Shown in pieces: positions 18,518-27,430 of a DNA stretch of 64,000 nt. Each line of letters opens with the position of its first letter. Positions within the stretch are counted from its first letter, which is position 1. Source of the stretch: Acidobacteriota bacterium (GTDB taxonomy: Bacteria; Acidobacteriota; UBA6911; RPQK01; JAJDTT01); the NCBI GenBank assembly GCA_028874215.1, contig JAPPLF010000066.1, positions 104,038 to 168,037 of the forward strand. Direction: 5' to 3'. The translations under genes and the position numbers were made by a program. The notes beneath the pieces are model-generated. The model was not told the DNA's origin and searched no databases. It saw nothing but the letters and a program-made list of their open reading frames with translations.

Positions 18518-19327
18518 ATGAGTTGGCTGGCTGAACGGAAATCACTGCCTCTGGTCATCTTGGCGGTCGTATTGCATTTGGTGCTGATCTCGGCGCAGGT
18601 GCGGAATCCCGACGGCCATACGCTGCTGAGGACCCTGGGGGTGGCCGTGATCTCCCCTCTCGCGCTGGCTGTATCGGCGGCGGCCGACAGTATCGAGGGA
18701 GCGCTGAATCGCTATGTGATTCTCTTCGGAGTTCAGGAGCGGAACGAGGAATTGGAGGCGGAGGTCGTCAGGCTTCGCCTTGAGAACGCGCAGCTCAGGA
18801 GCGTTCAGTCGATGCTGGGCCGCAGCACCGAACTCCAGATCCTCGCCCGGCAGCATCTTTTCGAAACCACGATGGCCACCATAATCTGGAAGACCGCTCC
18901 CTTCTTCAGTCGTCGTCTCGGCATCAACGTCGGGACCCGCCATGGCGTCAAGCGGAACCTGGCGGTTATCGGCCTGTCCGGCATCATCGGGCGCGTTGTG
19001 GCGACCACACCCATGAGCTCGGAGGTGGAACTGGTGACCAACCGTGGTGCTTCGGCCGGCGCCATGCTGGCCGACTCCCGGCTGCAAGGCGTGCTCCAAG
19101 GCGACGGAAGCGATCTCCTCGAGTGGAAATTCATCGCCAATCACGAGTCGGTGGATGTCGGGGAGTTGGTCTACACTTCCGGGACCGACCGGATCTATCC
19201 CAAAGGCATTCCGGTCGGCCGCGTCGTGACCTCAGAGAAAGGGGAAATGGGCCATCGCAACATCAAGGTCGAGCCCTTCGTCGATTTTTCCAGGGTCGAG
19301 GAAGTTCTCGTCGCACGTTTGCCTTGA
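18518..19327 (+). CDS. mreC: Rod shape-determining protein MreC
   Basis: Bitopic periplasmic scaffold linking MreB filaments to PBP2. An N-terminal membrane helix (LVILAVVLHLVLISA) is followed by a coiled coil (ERNEELEAEVVRLRLENAQL). The two-lobed beta domain has GLSGIIGRVV, VELVTNRGASAGAMLADSR, then YTSGTDRIYPKGIPVGRV, the standard MreC end segment. Length is 269 aa. The stop codon overlaps the TTG start of mreD (TTGA). Confidence 0.94.
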   Translation: MSWLAERKSLPLVILAVVLHLVLISAQVRNPDGHTLLRTLGVAVISPLALAVSAAADSIEGALNRYVILFGVQERNEELEAEVVRLRLENAQLRSVQSMLGRSTELQILARQHLFETTMATIIWKTAPFFSRRLGINVGTRHGVKRNLAVIGLSGIIGRVVATTPMSSEVELVTNRGASAGAMLADSRLQGVLQGDGSDLLEWKFIANHESVDVGELVYTSGTDRIYPKGIPVGRVVTSEKGEMGHRNIKVEPFVDFSRVEEVLVARLP

Positions 19328-19893
19328 AGCGTCCGCGACCAGCCGCCGAGTCAAGTTGGGCCCCTCTGCAAGCCCGATTTTCCCGAACCGAGATTCTTAT
19401 TCTGCTCCTGCTCGCAGGAGGCGTCGAAATCCTGCTCAGCCGGACGCTGCCGGATTTACGGCGCTACTTCGATCTTCCGCTGATACTGGTTCTGTACCTG
19501 GCCATGCATTCGACGGCGGCCAAGGGGGCGTTCTGGGGCACATCTTTCGGTTTGCTGTCCGATTTGCTGGTCGGGACTCTCTTGGGACTCAATGGCTTGA
19601 GCAAGACCCTGGTCGGATATCTGGTTGGCCTGCTACGCGTGAGGGCGGCGGCGGAAGGCGTTCTCGGGCGCATGTTGTTGTTGGCGGCGGCCGCTGCCCT
19701 TGACACGGTTCTCATGGTTGCTATCTTGGACCTACTCAGCCAGCCGTTGCCGGATAGCTCGGTGTCGTTCGTCGCTATTCGCAGTTGTGTTGCGGCGGTG
19801 GCCGGAGTCTTCGTTTTTCGCGGTTACGATCGGATCAAGTTTCCTCCCAAGGATTTCACCCGAAACCCGATGGTCGAGGAAGATCCTTTCTAG
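19324..19893 (+). CDS. mreD: Rod shape-determining protein MreD
   Basis: Small integral membrane protein of the elongasome; about five helices are visible, including ILILLLLAGGVEILLS and MLLLAAAAALDTVLMVAI. The segment GAFWGTSFGLLSDLLVGTLLG is typical of MreD. I choose the TTG at 19324 because it overlaps the mreC stop as TTGA and gives the expected 189 aa; there is no nearby ATG or GTG that keeps the first helix. Membership rests on topology and position as well as motif. Confidence 0.88.
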   Translation: MKRPRPAAESSWAPLQARFSRTEILILLLLAGGVEILLSRTLPDLRRYFDLPLILVLYLAMHSTAAKGAFWGTSFGLLSDLLVGTLLGLNGLSKTLVGYLVGLLRVRAAAEGVLGRMLLLAAAAALDTVLMVAILDLLSQPLPDSSVSFVAIRSCVAAVAGVFVFRGYDRIKFPPKDFTRNPMVEEDPF

Positions 19894-19986
19894 GAGATCC
19901 CTTTGGGCAGGGCAGTCCAAGCGCAGCAGTCCCCGGGCAACCGTTGACGGCTTTCGCCAAGGGTGGCTGGAGGTGCATCGGTAGTC

Positions 19987-21804
19987 ATGCCCATCTATCA
20001 GGACAATTCGCTCTGCTGGCTTCGCCTCAAATGGATTCAGCGGCTTCTCGTCGTTTTGTTTCTGGGGCTTTTCCTGAAGCTTTGGCACCTGACCGTCGTC
20101 GATTTCACCCAACATAGCGTGGCGGCGGAGCGCAACCGCGCCCGTAACATCCCCATCCGGGCCCCCCGCGGAGTGATCTACGATCGCGAAGGACGGGTAT
20201 TGGCGAGCAGCGCGAACTCGTTCAGCTTGGTGTGTTATCGGAGCGAGGCATCGGATTTGGAGGCCACCGTGGACTATCTGGTCCAGGGTCTTGGTCTTGA
20301 CAGAAAGCGTCTGGAGCAACGCTTCGCCGAGGCCGACGGCTATTCCCCTTACCAGCCGCTGGTGGTCAAAAGGAGCCTGACCATGGCGGAGGTGGCCTAT
20401 CTCCTCTCCCGGAAAGGCGAGCATCCGGAGTTGGACATACTGTCCGAACTGAGACGGTCGTATCCGCACGGAGAATTGGCCGCGCATGTCCTGGGTTATG
20501 TGGGCGAGGCGTCGCGGGGCCAGTTGGAGACCACGGAGTTTTCCGATTTCAAGGCCGGGGACATTGTCGGCAAGTACGCTGTGGAACGGGTCTACAATCG
20601 TCACCTGGCCGGCCGGAACGGAACCCGTAAGATTCTCGTCGACAGCCTGGGGCGCACCATCGACGAGTTGGGCCAGGTTCCACCCGAGGAGGGAGCCGCG
20701 CTTGAGCTCACGCTTGACCTCGACCTGCAGATGACGGCGGAAGAACAACTCGGCGGACGGCGAGGAGTGGTTGTCGCCTTCGATCCCCGAAACGGCGAGA
20801 TTCTGGCCATGGTGAGCCAGCCGGCTTTCGACCCGAACCGGTTCGCAGCCCGCATCAGCCGGAGCGAATGGGACCGCCTCGTCGGAGACGAACACCATCC
20901 ACTCCAGAACCGGGCGCTCCAGAGTACGTTTGCTCCGGGATCGGTCTTCAAGCTGGTCGTGGCGCTCGCCGGTCTGGAATGGGGAGATGTGGATCCGAAC
21001 CGGCCCCACGTTTGCGGCGGCGGAGTGACTCTGTACGGGCACCATTTCCGCTGCTGGAAGAAGGAGGGGCATGGCCCGGTGTCGCTTCGGGAAGCGATCC
21101 GCAGCTCTTGCAATGTGTACTTTTACCAGCTCGGGAAGACCCTGGGCATCGATCTGATCTCCGGTTTTGGACAGGCCATCGGCCTCGACCGGCCCACCGG
21201 AATCGACCTGGTGGGGGAGGTTGCCGGATTGGTGCCGTCCAAGGAATGGAAACGGCGGACCTTTCGGGAGAAGTGGTATCGAGGGGAAACCGTTTCCGTC
21301 TCCATCGGTCAGGGCCCGGTCCACCTGACGCCGCTTCAACTGGCCCGGATGGTCGGTATCCTGGCCACCGGATCTGCCGCTCCCCTGCATCTGGCCCGGG
21401 ACCAGGTTCCCAGGCGCCGGCCGGCAAGAAACGCGTCCGCGGTCGAGATTTCCAGTGACAATCTCGACCTGCTGCGGGAAGCCATGTGGGAAGTTGTGAA
21501 TCGGTATGGCACGGGCCGCGCCGCTCAGGTCAACGGCTTCGACGTGTGCGGGAAGACGGGGACGGCGCAGACCATCGGCCAGGCGGGCCTTTCGAAGCTC
21601 GACGAGGCCCAGGCCTCCCGATTCACTGCCAATGCCTGGTTTGTGGGTTTTGCTCCCCAGAAGTTTCCTGAGGTCGCCGTGGTCGTCCTGGTTGAAGCCG
21701 GCGGCTCGGGCGGAGCCGTCGCCGCTCCGATTGCGGCGAAGGTACTGCAGGTGTTCCACGACAAACGGAGGCCGGACAGGGTCAGGGAAATGGCGAGGCA
21801 GTAG
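19987..21804 (+). CDS. mrdA: Peptidoglycan D,D-transpeptidase PBP2 (MrdA)
   Basis: Class B penicillin-binding protein that cross-links peptidoglycan during elongation, partnered with RodA. A short cytoplasmic tail and one membrane helix (LLVVLFLGLFLKLW) precede the pedestal domain (RNIPIRAPRGVIYDREG). Transpeptidase motifs are APGSVFK (active Ser at about residue 319), SSCN and CGKTGTAQ. Length is 605 aa. The ATG at 19987 has GGAGG about 13 bases upstream; an in-frame GTG at 19963 would add eight residues. Its stop is six bases from rodA. Confidence 0.95.
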   Translation: MPIYQDNSLCWLRLKWIQRLLVVLFLGLFLKLWHLTVVDFTQHSVAAERNRARNIPIRAPRGVIYDREGRVLASSANSFSLVCYRSEASDLEATVDYLVQGLGLDRKRLEQRFAEADGYSPYQPLVVKRSLTMAEVAYLLSRKGEHPELDILSELRRSYPHGELAAHVLGYVGEASRGQLETTEFSDFKAGDIVGKYAVERVYNRHLAGRNGTRKILVDSLGRTIDELGQVPPEEGAALELTLDLDLQMTAEEQLGGRRGVVVAFDPRNGEILAMVSQPAFDPNRFAARISRSEWDRLVGDEHHPLQNRALQSTFAPGSVFKLVVALAGLEWGDVDPNRPHVCGGGVTLYGHHFRCWKKEGHGPVSLREAIRSSCNVYFYQLGKTLGIDLISGFGQAIGLDRPTGIDLVGEVAGLVPSKEWKRRTFREKWYRGETVSVSIGQGPVHLTPLQLARMVGILATGSAAPLHLARDQVPRRRPARNASAVEISSDNLDLLREAMWEVVNRYGTGRAAQVNGFDVCGKTGTAQTIGQAGLSKLDEAQASRFTANAWFVGFAPQKFPEVAVVVLVEAGGSGGAVAAPIAAKVLQVFHDKRRPDRVREMARQ

Positions 21805-21810
21805 GATCCC

Positions 21811-22896
21811 ATGATACGGCGTCGTTTTCGCAACGGCCTGGACCCCGTTTTGTTGGTTCCGGTATTGGCGCTCTCGCTGATTGGGGGCGTGGGCGTCTAC
21901 AGCGCTGCGGAACCTGGCTCCAGCGGGCTCTTTATTCGGCAACTCATCTGGATTGCCCTGGGGATCGGCGTCTGTGGGGTTCTGGTCAGCCTGGATTACC
22001 GTTTGTATACGGACTACGCTCCGGTCTGGTACTGCGGAGGCCTGGTGCTCCTGGTTCTGGTACTGCTCTACGGTTCCGAAATCAACGGCAGCCGGAGCTG
22101 GCTGGTCCTGGGTCCGATTCAAATTCAGCCGTCCGAGATGGGGAAGCTGGCGGTCCTCTTGACCCTTGCGAAATCCTTGGCCGGCTTGAACCGGCGGCAT
22201 CCCGGCATGTGGCATCTTCTGAAAGTGGGGTTTCTGACGTTGGTTCCCGTGGTTCTCGTCGCTCTTCAAGGCGATCTGGGAACTGCTCTCATGTACCTGC
22301 CGATCGTCCTGGGCATCGTTGTGGTGGCGGGCCTGGGCAAAAGGGTCCTGGTCTGGTCCATGGTCGCCGTTCTGTGCGCCTCTCCCGCCGTGTGGATCTA
22401 TCTGAAGGACTATCAGAAGCAGCGAATCCTGACCACGCTCGATCCTGAACTGGACCCTCAGGGGATCGGATACCAGACTCGGCAATCCCAGATCGCCATC
22501 GGTTCGGGTGGCGTTCTCGGCAGAGGAATCGGTCAGGGTAGCCAGAGCCATTTCGGTTTTGTCCCGGAAATTCACTCCGATTTCATTTTCGCGCTTTTGG
22601 CCGAAGAGACCGGTCTGGTCGGCGCCGGAGTCATTTTGCTGTTGTATCTGTTGGTTCTGATGAGGCTGATTCGCATCGCTGCCGAGGCGCGCGACAGGAC
22701 CGTGATTCTGGTGGTCACAGGCGTGGTCAGCATGATCTCTTCCCACGTTCTGGTGAACGTGGGAATGGCGCTTGGACTGTTGCCGCCCATCGGCATCCCC
22801 CTTCCTCTTCTCAGCTACGGTGGCTCATTCACCATCGTCACCTTCTCAGCTCTGGGCGTCGCCCTCAGTGCCCAGTCTCAGAGTTACGTGAACTGA
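21811..22896 (+). CDS. rodA: Peptidoglycan glycosyltransferase RodA
   Basis: SEDS-family polymerase that makes glycan strands in the elongasome with PBP2. About ten membrane helices are visible. SEDS motifs include NGSRSWLVLGPIQIQPSEMGK, LQGDLGTALMY, ESHSDFIFALLAEETG-type sequence (here EIHSDFIFALLAEETGL) and LPLLSYGGSF. Length is 361 aa. It ends the mre-mrd cluster. Confidence 0.96.
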   Translation: MIRRRFRNGLDPVLLVPVLALSLIGGVGVYSAAEPGSSGLFIRQLIWIALGIGVCGVLVSLDYRLYTDYAPVWYCGGLVLLVLVLLYGSEINGSRSWLVLGPIQIQPSEMGKLAVLLTLAKSLAGLNRRHPGMWHLLKVGFLTLVPVVLVALQGDLGTALMYLPIVLGIVVVAGLGKRVLVWSMVAVLCASPAVWIYLKDYQKQRILTTLDPELDPQGIGYQTRQSQIAIGSGGVLGRGIGQGSQSHFGFVPEIHSDFIFALLAEETGLVGAGVILLLYLLVLMRLIRIAAEARDRTVILVVTGVVSMISSHVLVNVGMALGLLPPIGIPLPLLSYGGSFTIVTFSALGVALSAQSQSYVN

Positions 22897-22934
22897 TCCG
22901 CCGGCCGGTTGCCACCCCGCCGCCGCGCAAGGAG

Positions 22935-22953
22935 GGGCGATTTCCAATCGCCC
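22935..22953. repeat. REP-like palindrome, copy 1 of GGGCGATT type
   Basis: GGGCGATT, loop TCC, AATCGCCC: a perfect eight-base inverted repeat in the rodA-rng gap. The same arms occur at 47541-47560 with a TCCC loop, so it belongs to a dispersed intergenic family. It may also act on the rodA transcript 3' end. Confidence 0.6.
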
Positions 22954-22980
22954 AATCTTCGTCGCCAAGTTTGTCACACC

Positions 22981-23010
22981 GGAGTTCGGCGGTTAGGAAA
23001 CCGCCGCTCC
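22981..23010. repeat. REP-like palindrome of GGCGGTT type / possible rodA terminator
   Basis: GGCGGTT, loop AGGA, AACCGCC, enclosed by GGAG and CTCC, forms a strong two-part stem-loop followed by TTTACC. It is the second palindrome in the 292-bp gap between rodA and rng, 28 bp after the first. It could terminate the mre-mrd transcript. Beyond these and a -10-like TATAAT at 23079-23084, I see nothing else in the gap. Confidence 0.5.
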
Positions 23011-23078
23011 TTTACCTGAAGTCATCGAACGGAACTCGTGTCATCCGGCGAAAAGGACGGAGACGCCAGGGTTGAAGG

Positions 23079-23084
23079 TATAAT
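23079..23084 (+). promoter_or_regulatory. TATAAT element upstream of rng
   Basis: A perfect TATAAT about 105 bases before the rng start. No convincing -35 lies 16-18 bp upstream. If used, the rng mRNA would have a leader of about 98 bases. Confidence 0.35.
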
Positions 23085-23188
23085 GGGCACGCGCAAGATG
23101 CGGCGACGGGGCCGGCTGCGCCGGCGCCCGGCGGATGACGGCGTTTTCGTTCACCGGTCCCACCGCGGGATCGTCTCCCGAGGGTGCA

Positions 23189-25003
23189 ATGATCAAGGAA
23201 CTCATCATCGGCTCGACTCCGCTCGAGATGACGATCGCACTCCTGGAAGACGGTCAGGTGGTGGAGGTCTTCATCGAGAGGGAAAGGACCCGGGGCATAC
23301 TGGGCAACATCTACAAGGGCCGCGTGAGCAAGATCGTGCCCGGTATGCAGGCGGCCTTTGTGGACATCGGCCTGGGCCGCGGCGCATTTCTTTTCGTCTC
23401 GGATTTTCTTGAAGAGAATTATCCCGGTATCGAAGCGGGTTTCGACTCGCAAGCGGACGCCGACTGGGCGGCGGCCGAAGGTCGAGGGGCAGTTGCCGAA
23501 TCGCTTGGGTCCGATGACGGTCGGAATGAGATCTCGTGGGAGGGATCGGGCCGGACGTCTATTCTCCCGTCGCGAATCTCCGTCGATTCCGGGATCGGCG
23601 CGGAACCCGTTGGCACGGGCAGGGCTGCTGCGGGCTGGTCTCCCACGATTCTTCCCGAGTGGTTGAGCGGATTCGACTCTCCTTCGCGAGGCGCCGGCGG
23701 GTCCGGCGGTGGCAAGTCCAACGGTGCGTCCGGAAAATCGAGCCGGAGAAATCGGAGCCGTGAGCGGCGAGGCGCCGGAAATGCAACTCAGCAGTCCATC
23801 GGCAGGATGCTTCAGGAAAACCAGGAGATTCTGGTTCAGGTGTCCAAGGAGCCGATCGGCCGGAAGGGGGCCCGGATCACCTCCCACGTGGCATTTCCCG
23901 GCCGGTATCTGGTCTATATGCCAACTGTCAGCCACGTCGGTGTGTCCCGGCGAATCGTGTCCGATGAGGAACGCCGGCGTCTGAAGAGGCTGATCCGTGA
24001 ATTGCGGCGCGATTTCACCAAGGGCGGCTTCATCGTACGAACGGTGGCGGAGAACCATTCGAAGGAGGAGTTGCGTCGTGATATGGAATATCTCACCCAG
24101 CTCTGGGACCGGGTCAGGAGGGAGGGTCAGCGGATGGCGGCGCCGGCGCAGGTCTACGCCGAGCCGAGCCTTTCGGAACGGGTGGTGCGAGACTACCTTT
24201 CCGCGGACTTTCGCCAGGTCCATATCGACGACGAGGAGGAGTACGAGAGAACCTTGGAGATGGTTCGCCGTCTGAGTCCCGACCTGGCCTCGCGAATCAA
24301 GCTCTACCCCAAGGACTCGGATATTCTCCAGGATTACGGGATCGACGCAGAGATCGAAAAGGCGTTGCGCCCGAAAGTCTGGTTGAAGAGCGGCGGTCAC
24401 ATCGTGATCAATCAGACCGAGGCGCTGGTCGCTATCGACGTCAACACCGGCCGCTACGTCGGCAAGACCGACTCTCTGGAAGACACCATTACCAGGACCA
24501 ACCTGGAAGTGGTCAAGGAGCTGGCCCGCCAGATCCGCCTCCGCAACATCGGCGGAATCATCATCATCGATTTCATCGACATGTCCGACAGCGCAAACCA
24601 GCGGCAGGTCCTGGAGGCGCTCCGCAGGGAGTTGTCCAAGGACAAGGCTCCATTCAAGGTGCTCGATTTCAACGAGTTCGGGTTGGTGGCGCTGACCCGG
24701 AAACGGGACAAACAGTCTCTGGAGAGGACGCTCTCCCAAAGGTGCGCGGTCTGTGAGGGCACCGGCCTGACCCGTTCCGTCCGCACCGTCTGCTACTCCG
24801 TTCATCACCAGGTGCACAAGATGCTTCCCCTTTCTCCGGACGCCAAGTCGATGACCATTCGTTGCCATCCGGAGATCGGGAAGGCGCTGCGGGGGGGAGA
24901 AAACCTGGTGCTCAAGGAGATCAAAAAGCTGACGGGGCAGAAAGTTCGGGTCAAGACGGACCCGTTGCTTCCCATCGAACAGTTCGAGGTGATTGGAAAT
25001 TGA
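23189..25003 (+). CDS. rng: Ribonuclease E/G family endoribonuclease with large S1 insertion
   Basis: Single-strand endoribonuclease for rRNA maturation and mRNA decay. The N-terminal S1 domain (GILGNIYKGRVSKIVPGMQAA, split by other residues) is interrupted by about 125 Gly/Ser/Arg-rich residues (80-203) before resuming at IGRMLQENQEILVQVSKE. Catalytic metal ligands are Asp417 (VAIDVNTGRYVG) and Asp461 (IIIIDFIDM). The zinc-link CxxC is C519/C522 (RCAVCEGTG). No E. coli-type C-terminal degradosome scaffold is present, so RNase G-like; 604 aa. The ATG at 23189 gives the usual MIKELIIG start. Its stop overlaps the mazG start as TTGA. Confidence 0.93.
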   Translation: MIKELIIGSTPLEMTIALLEDGQVVEVFIERERTRGILGNIYKGRVSKIVPGMQAAFVDIGLGRGAFLFVSDFLEENYPGIEAGFDSQADADWAAAEGRGAVAESLGSDDGRNEISWEGSGRTSILPSRISVDSGIGAEPVGTGRAAAGWSPTILPEWLSGFDSPSRGAGGSGGGKSNGASGKSSRRNRSRERRGAGNATQQSIGRMLQENQEILVQVSKEPIGRKGARITSHVAFPGRYLVYMPTVSHVGVSRRIVSDEERRRLKRLIRELRRDFTKGGFIVRTVAENHSKEELRRDMEYLTQLWDRVRREGQRMAAPAQVYAEPSLSERVVRDYLSADFRQVHIDDEEEYERTLEMVRRLSPDLASRIKLYPKDSDILQDYGIDAEIEKALRPKVWLKSGGHIVINQTEALVAIDVNTGRYVGKTDSLEDTITRTNLEVVKELARQIRLRNIGGIIIIDFIDMSDSANQRQVLEALRRELSKDKAPFKVLDFNEFGLVALTRKRDKQSLERTLSQRCAVCEGTGLTRSVRTVCYSVHHQVHKMLPLSPDAKSMTIRCHPEIGKALRGGENLVLKEIKKLTGQKVRVKTDPLLPIEQFEVIGN

Positions 25004-25902
25004 CGGCGTTCGATCCGGCAAACGCGGTCCGTTCAGAACCGTCCGATGACAACGACATCGGGAATCCGGTCCGCCATCCCCATTTTCGAAAGCTCGTGGA
25101 GCTGATGGATACGCTGAGGGGGCCCGGTGGATGCCCGTGGGATCAGGAGCAGACGCCTGAAACCCTCAAGGCCATGTTGATCGAAGAGAGCTACGAGGTC
25201 CTGGAGGCGTTGGATTGGTCGTCTCCGGCGGCGCTGTGCGACGAGTTGGGAGACCTGTTGCTGCAGATCGTCTTTCATAGCCGGATCGCCAAGGAGAGAG
25301 GCGAGTTCGATATCGACGACGTCTGCAGGAACATCCACCAAAAGATGGTCCGCCGGCATCCCCACGTCTTTGGGCAGGCTCGCTTCGAATCGAGCGGCGA
25401 GTTGTTGAGGGAATGGGAACGGATCAAGGCCGCCGAGAAGGAGGACCAGGGCCAGGACGAGGATCGGAAGTCTCCATTGGACTCCTTGCCGGATCGGCTG
25501 CCTGCCATATACGCTACCTATCAGATGTCGGCCAAGGCCGCGCGGGTGGGCTTCGATTGGCCGAGTCTCGAGGCCTTGGGAGACAAGGTCATGGAGGAGT
25601 TCCAGGAGTTGTCGGCCGCCGTCCGCGAGCGGAACGAAGCGGAGATCCGGGAAGAAATCGGCGATTTTCTCTTTGCCGCCATCAACGTGGCTCGTTTTCT
25701 CCAGGTCGACCCGGAAACTTCCCTGAGCCGGGCCAACCGAAAATTTTCCCGCCGCTACCGAATCATGGAAGAGCACTTCGCCGGACAGGGCCGGCCGCTG
25801 GCGGAAGTGGAGCCGGAGGAAATGGAACAGCGATGGCAGGCCCAGAAACGGGGGTTGGGGACTGCCGGCAAAGCCTCGATCCCAGGCGCGAAGAAGCCAT
25901 GA
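25000..25902 (+). CDS. mazG: Nucleoside triphosphate pyrophosphohydrolase MazG
   Basis: Hydrolyses NTPs and aberrant dNTPs to monophosphates and pyrophosphate. The first MazG domain reads LRGPGGCPWDQEQTPETL with the metal motif EESYEVLEA and DELGDLLLQIVFHS. The second domain has EEFQELSAA and REEIGDFLFAAINVAR. The 300-aa length includes an N-terminal extension of about 35 residues. A TTG at 25000 is the only upstream start that keeps the domain whole, and it forms a TTGA overlap with the rng stop. The stop overlaps the next gene as ATGA. Confidence 0.92.
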   Translation: MTAFDPANAVRSEPSDDNDIGNPVRHPHFRKLVELMDTLRGPGGCPWDQEQTPETLKAMLIEESYEVLEALDWSSPAALCDELGDLLLQIVFHSRIAKERGEFDIDDVCRNIHQKMVRRHPHVFGQARFESSGELLREWERIKAAEKEDQGQDEDRKSPLDSLPDRLPAIYATYQMSAKAARVGFDWPSLEALGDKVMEEFQELSAAVRERNEAEIREEIGDFLFAAINVARFLQVDPETSLSRANRKFSRRYRIMEEHFAGQGRPLAEVEPEEMEQRWQAQKRGLGTAGKASIPGAKKP

Positions 25903-26933
25903 AAGCGCTTGTCCTGAACCAGTACAGGAAGCTGGACCTTTTGGATGTCCCGAGTCCCGACGCCGCGCCCAACGAGGTGCTGGTCCGGGTGCGTTCGTGC
26001 GGAATCTGCGGAAGCGACGTGCACGGCTACGACGGCAGTTCCGGGCGCCGGATCCCGCCGGTGATCATGGGCCACGAGGCTTCGGGCGTCGTGGCGGAGG
26101 TGGGAACCGCAGCCCGCGCTTTCGATCCTGGCGACCGGGTCACTTTTGACTCCATGATCTGTTGCCGGCGCTGTGTCTTTTGCCGAGCAGGCCGGCCGAA
26201 CCTCTGCGAGGACCGGCGCGTGCTCGGTGTCTCCTGCGGCGACTACCGGCGGCACGGCGCGTTTGCCGAGTACGTGACCGTTCCGGACCACGTTGTGTTC
26301 CGGGTGCCTGACGAGGTCAGCTTCGACGAGGCGGCCATGGTGGAGCCCGTTTCCGTCGCCGTGCATGCCGTCGCCCGCGCCAACCCGGCGCTGGGGGACA
26401 AGGCACTGGTTGTGGGGGCGGGGATGATCGGCCTGCTGACGATCCAGGCATTGCGCAGCGCGGGCTGCGGACGGATCTTCGCGGCCGATCTGGCGGCCGA
26501 CCGCCTGCGGCTGGCGAAGGAACTCGGCGCGGACGAGATCATTCAATCGGGCGACGGGACGGACGTGCCGGCGGTGCTGAGAGAGATGACCGGCGGGCTC
26601 GGGGCAGACGTGGTCATGGAGGCGGTGGGGATCGCCGAAACCGTGGCCATGTCCATCGAAAGCGTGCGCAAGGGAGGGACGGTGGTCCTGATCGGCAATA
26701 TCGCGCCGACCGTCGGGTTCGGGTTGCAGAGCGTCGTGACCCGGGAAATCGACGTGCTGGGCTCGTGCGCCTCTTCCAACGATTATCCTGCCTGCCTGGA
26801 TATGATGCGGCGCGGCGCCATCCGGGTTCGGCCGGTGCTGAGCGCGTCGGTGCCGCTGGAGCGCGGTCAGGAAATGTTCGACAGGCTGTACGCCCGCGAG
26901 CCAGGCCTCACGAAGGTCATTCTCCATCCTTGA
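25899..26933 (+). CDS. Zinc-dependent medium-chain dehydrogenase, polyol/threonine type
   Basis: NAD(P)-dependent alcohol or polyol oxidoreductase; the substrate is not predictable. Catalytic zinc ligands are in SCGICGSDVHG and GHEASG. The structural zinc site is the four-cysteine lobe CRRCVFCRAGRPNLC. The Rossmann motif is VVGAGMIGLL. Family relatives are sorbitol/iditol and threonine dehydrogenases. The start overlaps the mazG stop (ATGA), so they are translationally coupled, an unusual pairing. Length is 344 aa. Confidence 0.85.
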   Translation: MKALVLNQYRKLDLLDVPSPDAAPNEVLVRVRSCGICGSDVHGYDGSSGRRIPPVIMGHEASGVVAEVGTAARAFDPGDRVTFDSMICCRRCVFCRAGRPNLCEDRRVLGVSCGDYRRHGAFAEYVTVPDHVVFRVPDEVSFDEAAMVEPVSVAVHAVARANPALGDKALVVGAGMIGLLTIQALRSAGCGRIFAADLAADRLRLAKELGADEIIQSGDGTDVPAVLREMTGGLGADVVMEAVGIAETVAMSIESVRKGGTVVLIGNIAPTVGFGLQSVVTREIDVLGSCASSNDYPACLDMMRRGAIRVRPVLSASVPLERGQEMFDRLYAREPGLTKVILHP

Positions 26934-26998
26934 CCGCTGTCCGGCACGCGGGATAACGGAGCGGCTGCCGAAGCAACGCAAGCAGAAGGGACGGATCC

Positions 26999-27430
26999 AT
27001 GACGGGAGATTCAGGCGAGGGAGGCTTCAAGGTCCATGATCGGAGGATCTTCTCCGAGGATGGAGAATTGCGTCCGGAACCTCCGGAGACGGCGGCGAAG
27101 GATGTGGAGGAAAAGCCGGCCGAGACGGCCGCCGAGGAGTCGCGTCCTCCCGGGGCGGGAGGGGCATCCGCTGAAGCAGAGATCGATTTTTCCGGCTTCG
27201 TCCTTTCATTGGCGACCACCGGCATGGTTCATTTGGGCGCCATTCCCGACCCGGTATCGGGAAAGAGAGAGGAAAACATCCCTGGCGCCCGGCAGATGAT
27301 CGCAGTCCTGACCGTGTTGAGGGAAAAGACTCGGGGGAATCTGTCGAATGAAGAGTCGAAGCTGTTGGACAGCCTGATCTACGAGATGCAGATGGGTGTC
27401 ATGAGGCAGTCCCAGTCGATCAAGCTGTGA
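26999..27430 (+). CDS. DUF1844 family protein
   Basis: Small cytoplasmic protein of unknown function. The N-terminal 60 residues are acidic and disordered. The conserved part is DFSGFVLSLATTGMVHLGAI, then ARQMIAVLTVLREKTRGNLS and LLDSLIYEMQMG, all characteristic of DUF1844. The stop overlaps the next gene (GTGATG). It is common in acidobacterial and deltaproteobacterial genomes, often beside the same PhnP-like hydrolase gene; that last point is recollection, not shown here. Confidence 0.85.
   Translation: MTGDSGEGGFKVHDRRIFSEDGELRPEPPETAAKDVEEKPAETAAEESRPPGAGGASAEAEIDFSGFVLSLATTGMVHLGAIPDPVSGKREENIPGARQMIAVLTVLREKTRGNLSNEESKLLDSLIYEMQMGVMRQSQSIKL

Noticed and set aside
19732..22746. Minus-strand open frame of about 1000 codons antisense to mrdA and rodA
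   Set aside because: The plus strand encodes well-recognised PBP2 and RodA; the antisense frame has no domain and is open only because of high GC and codon bias.
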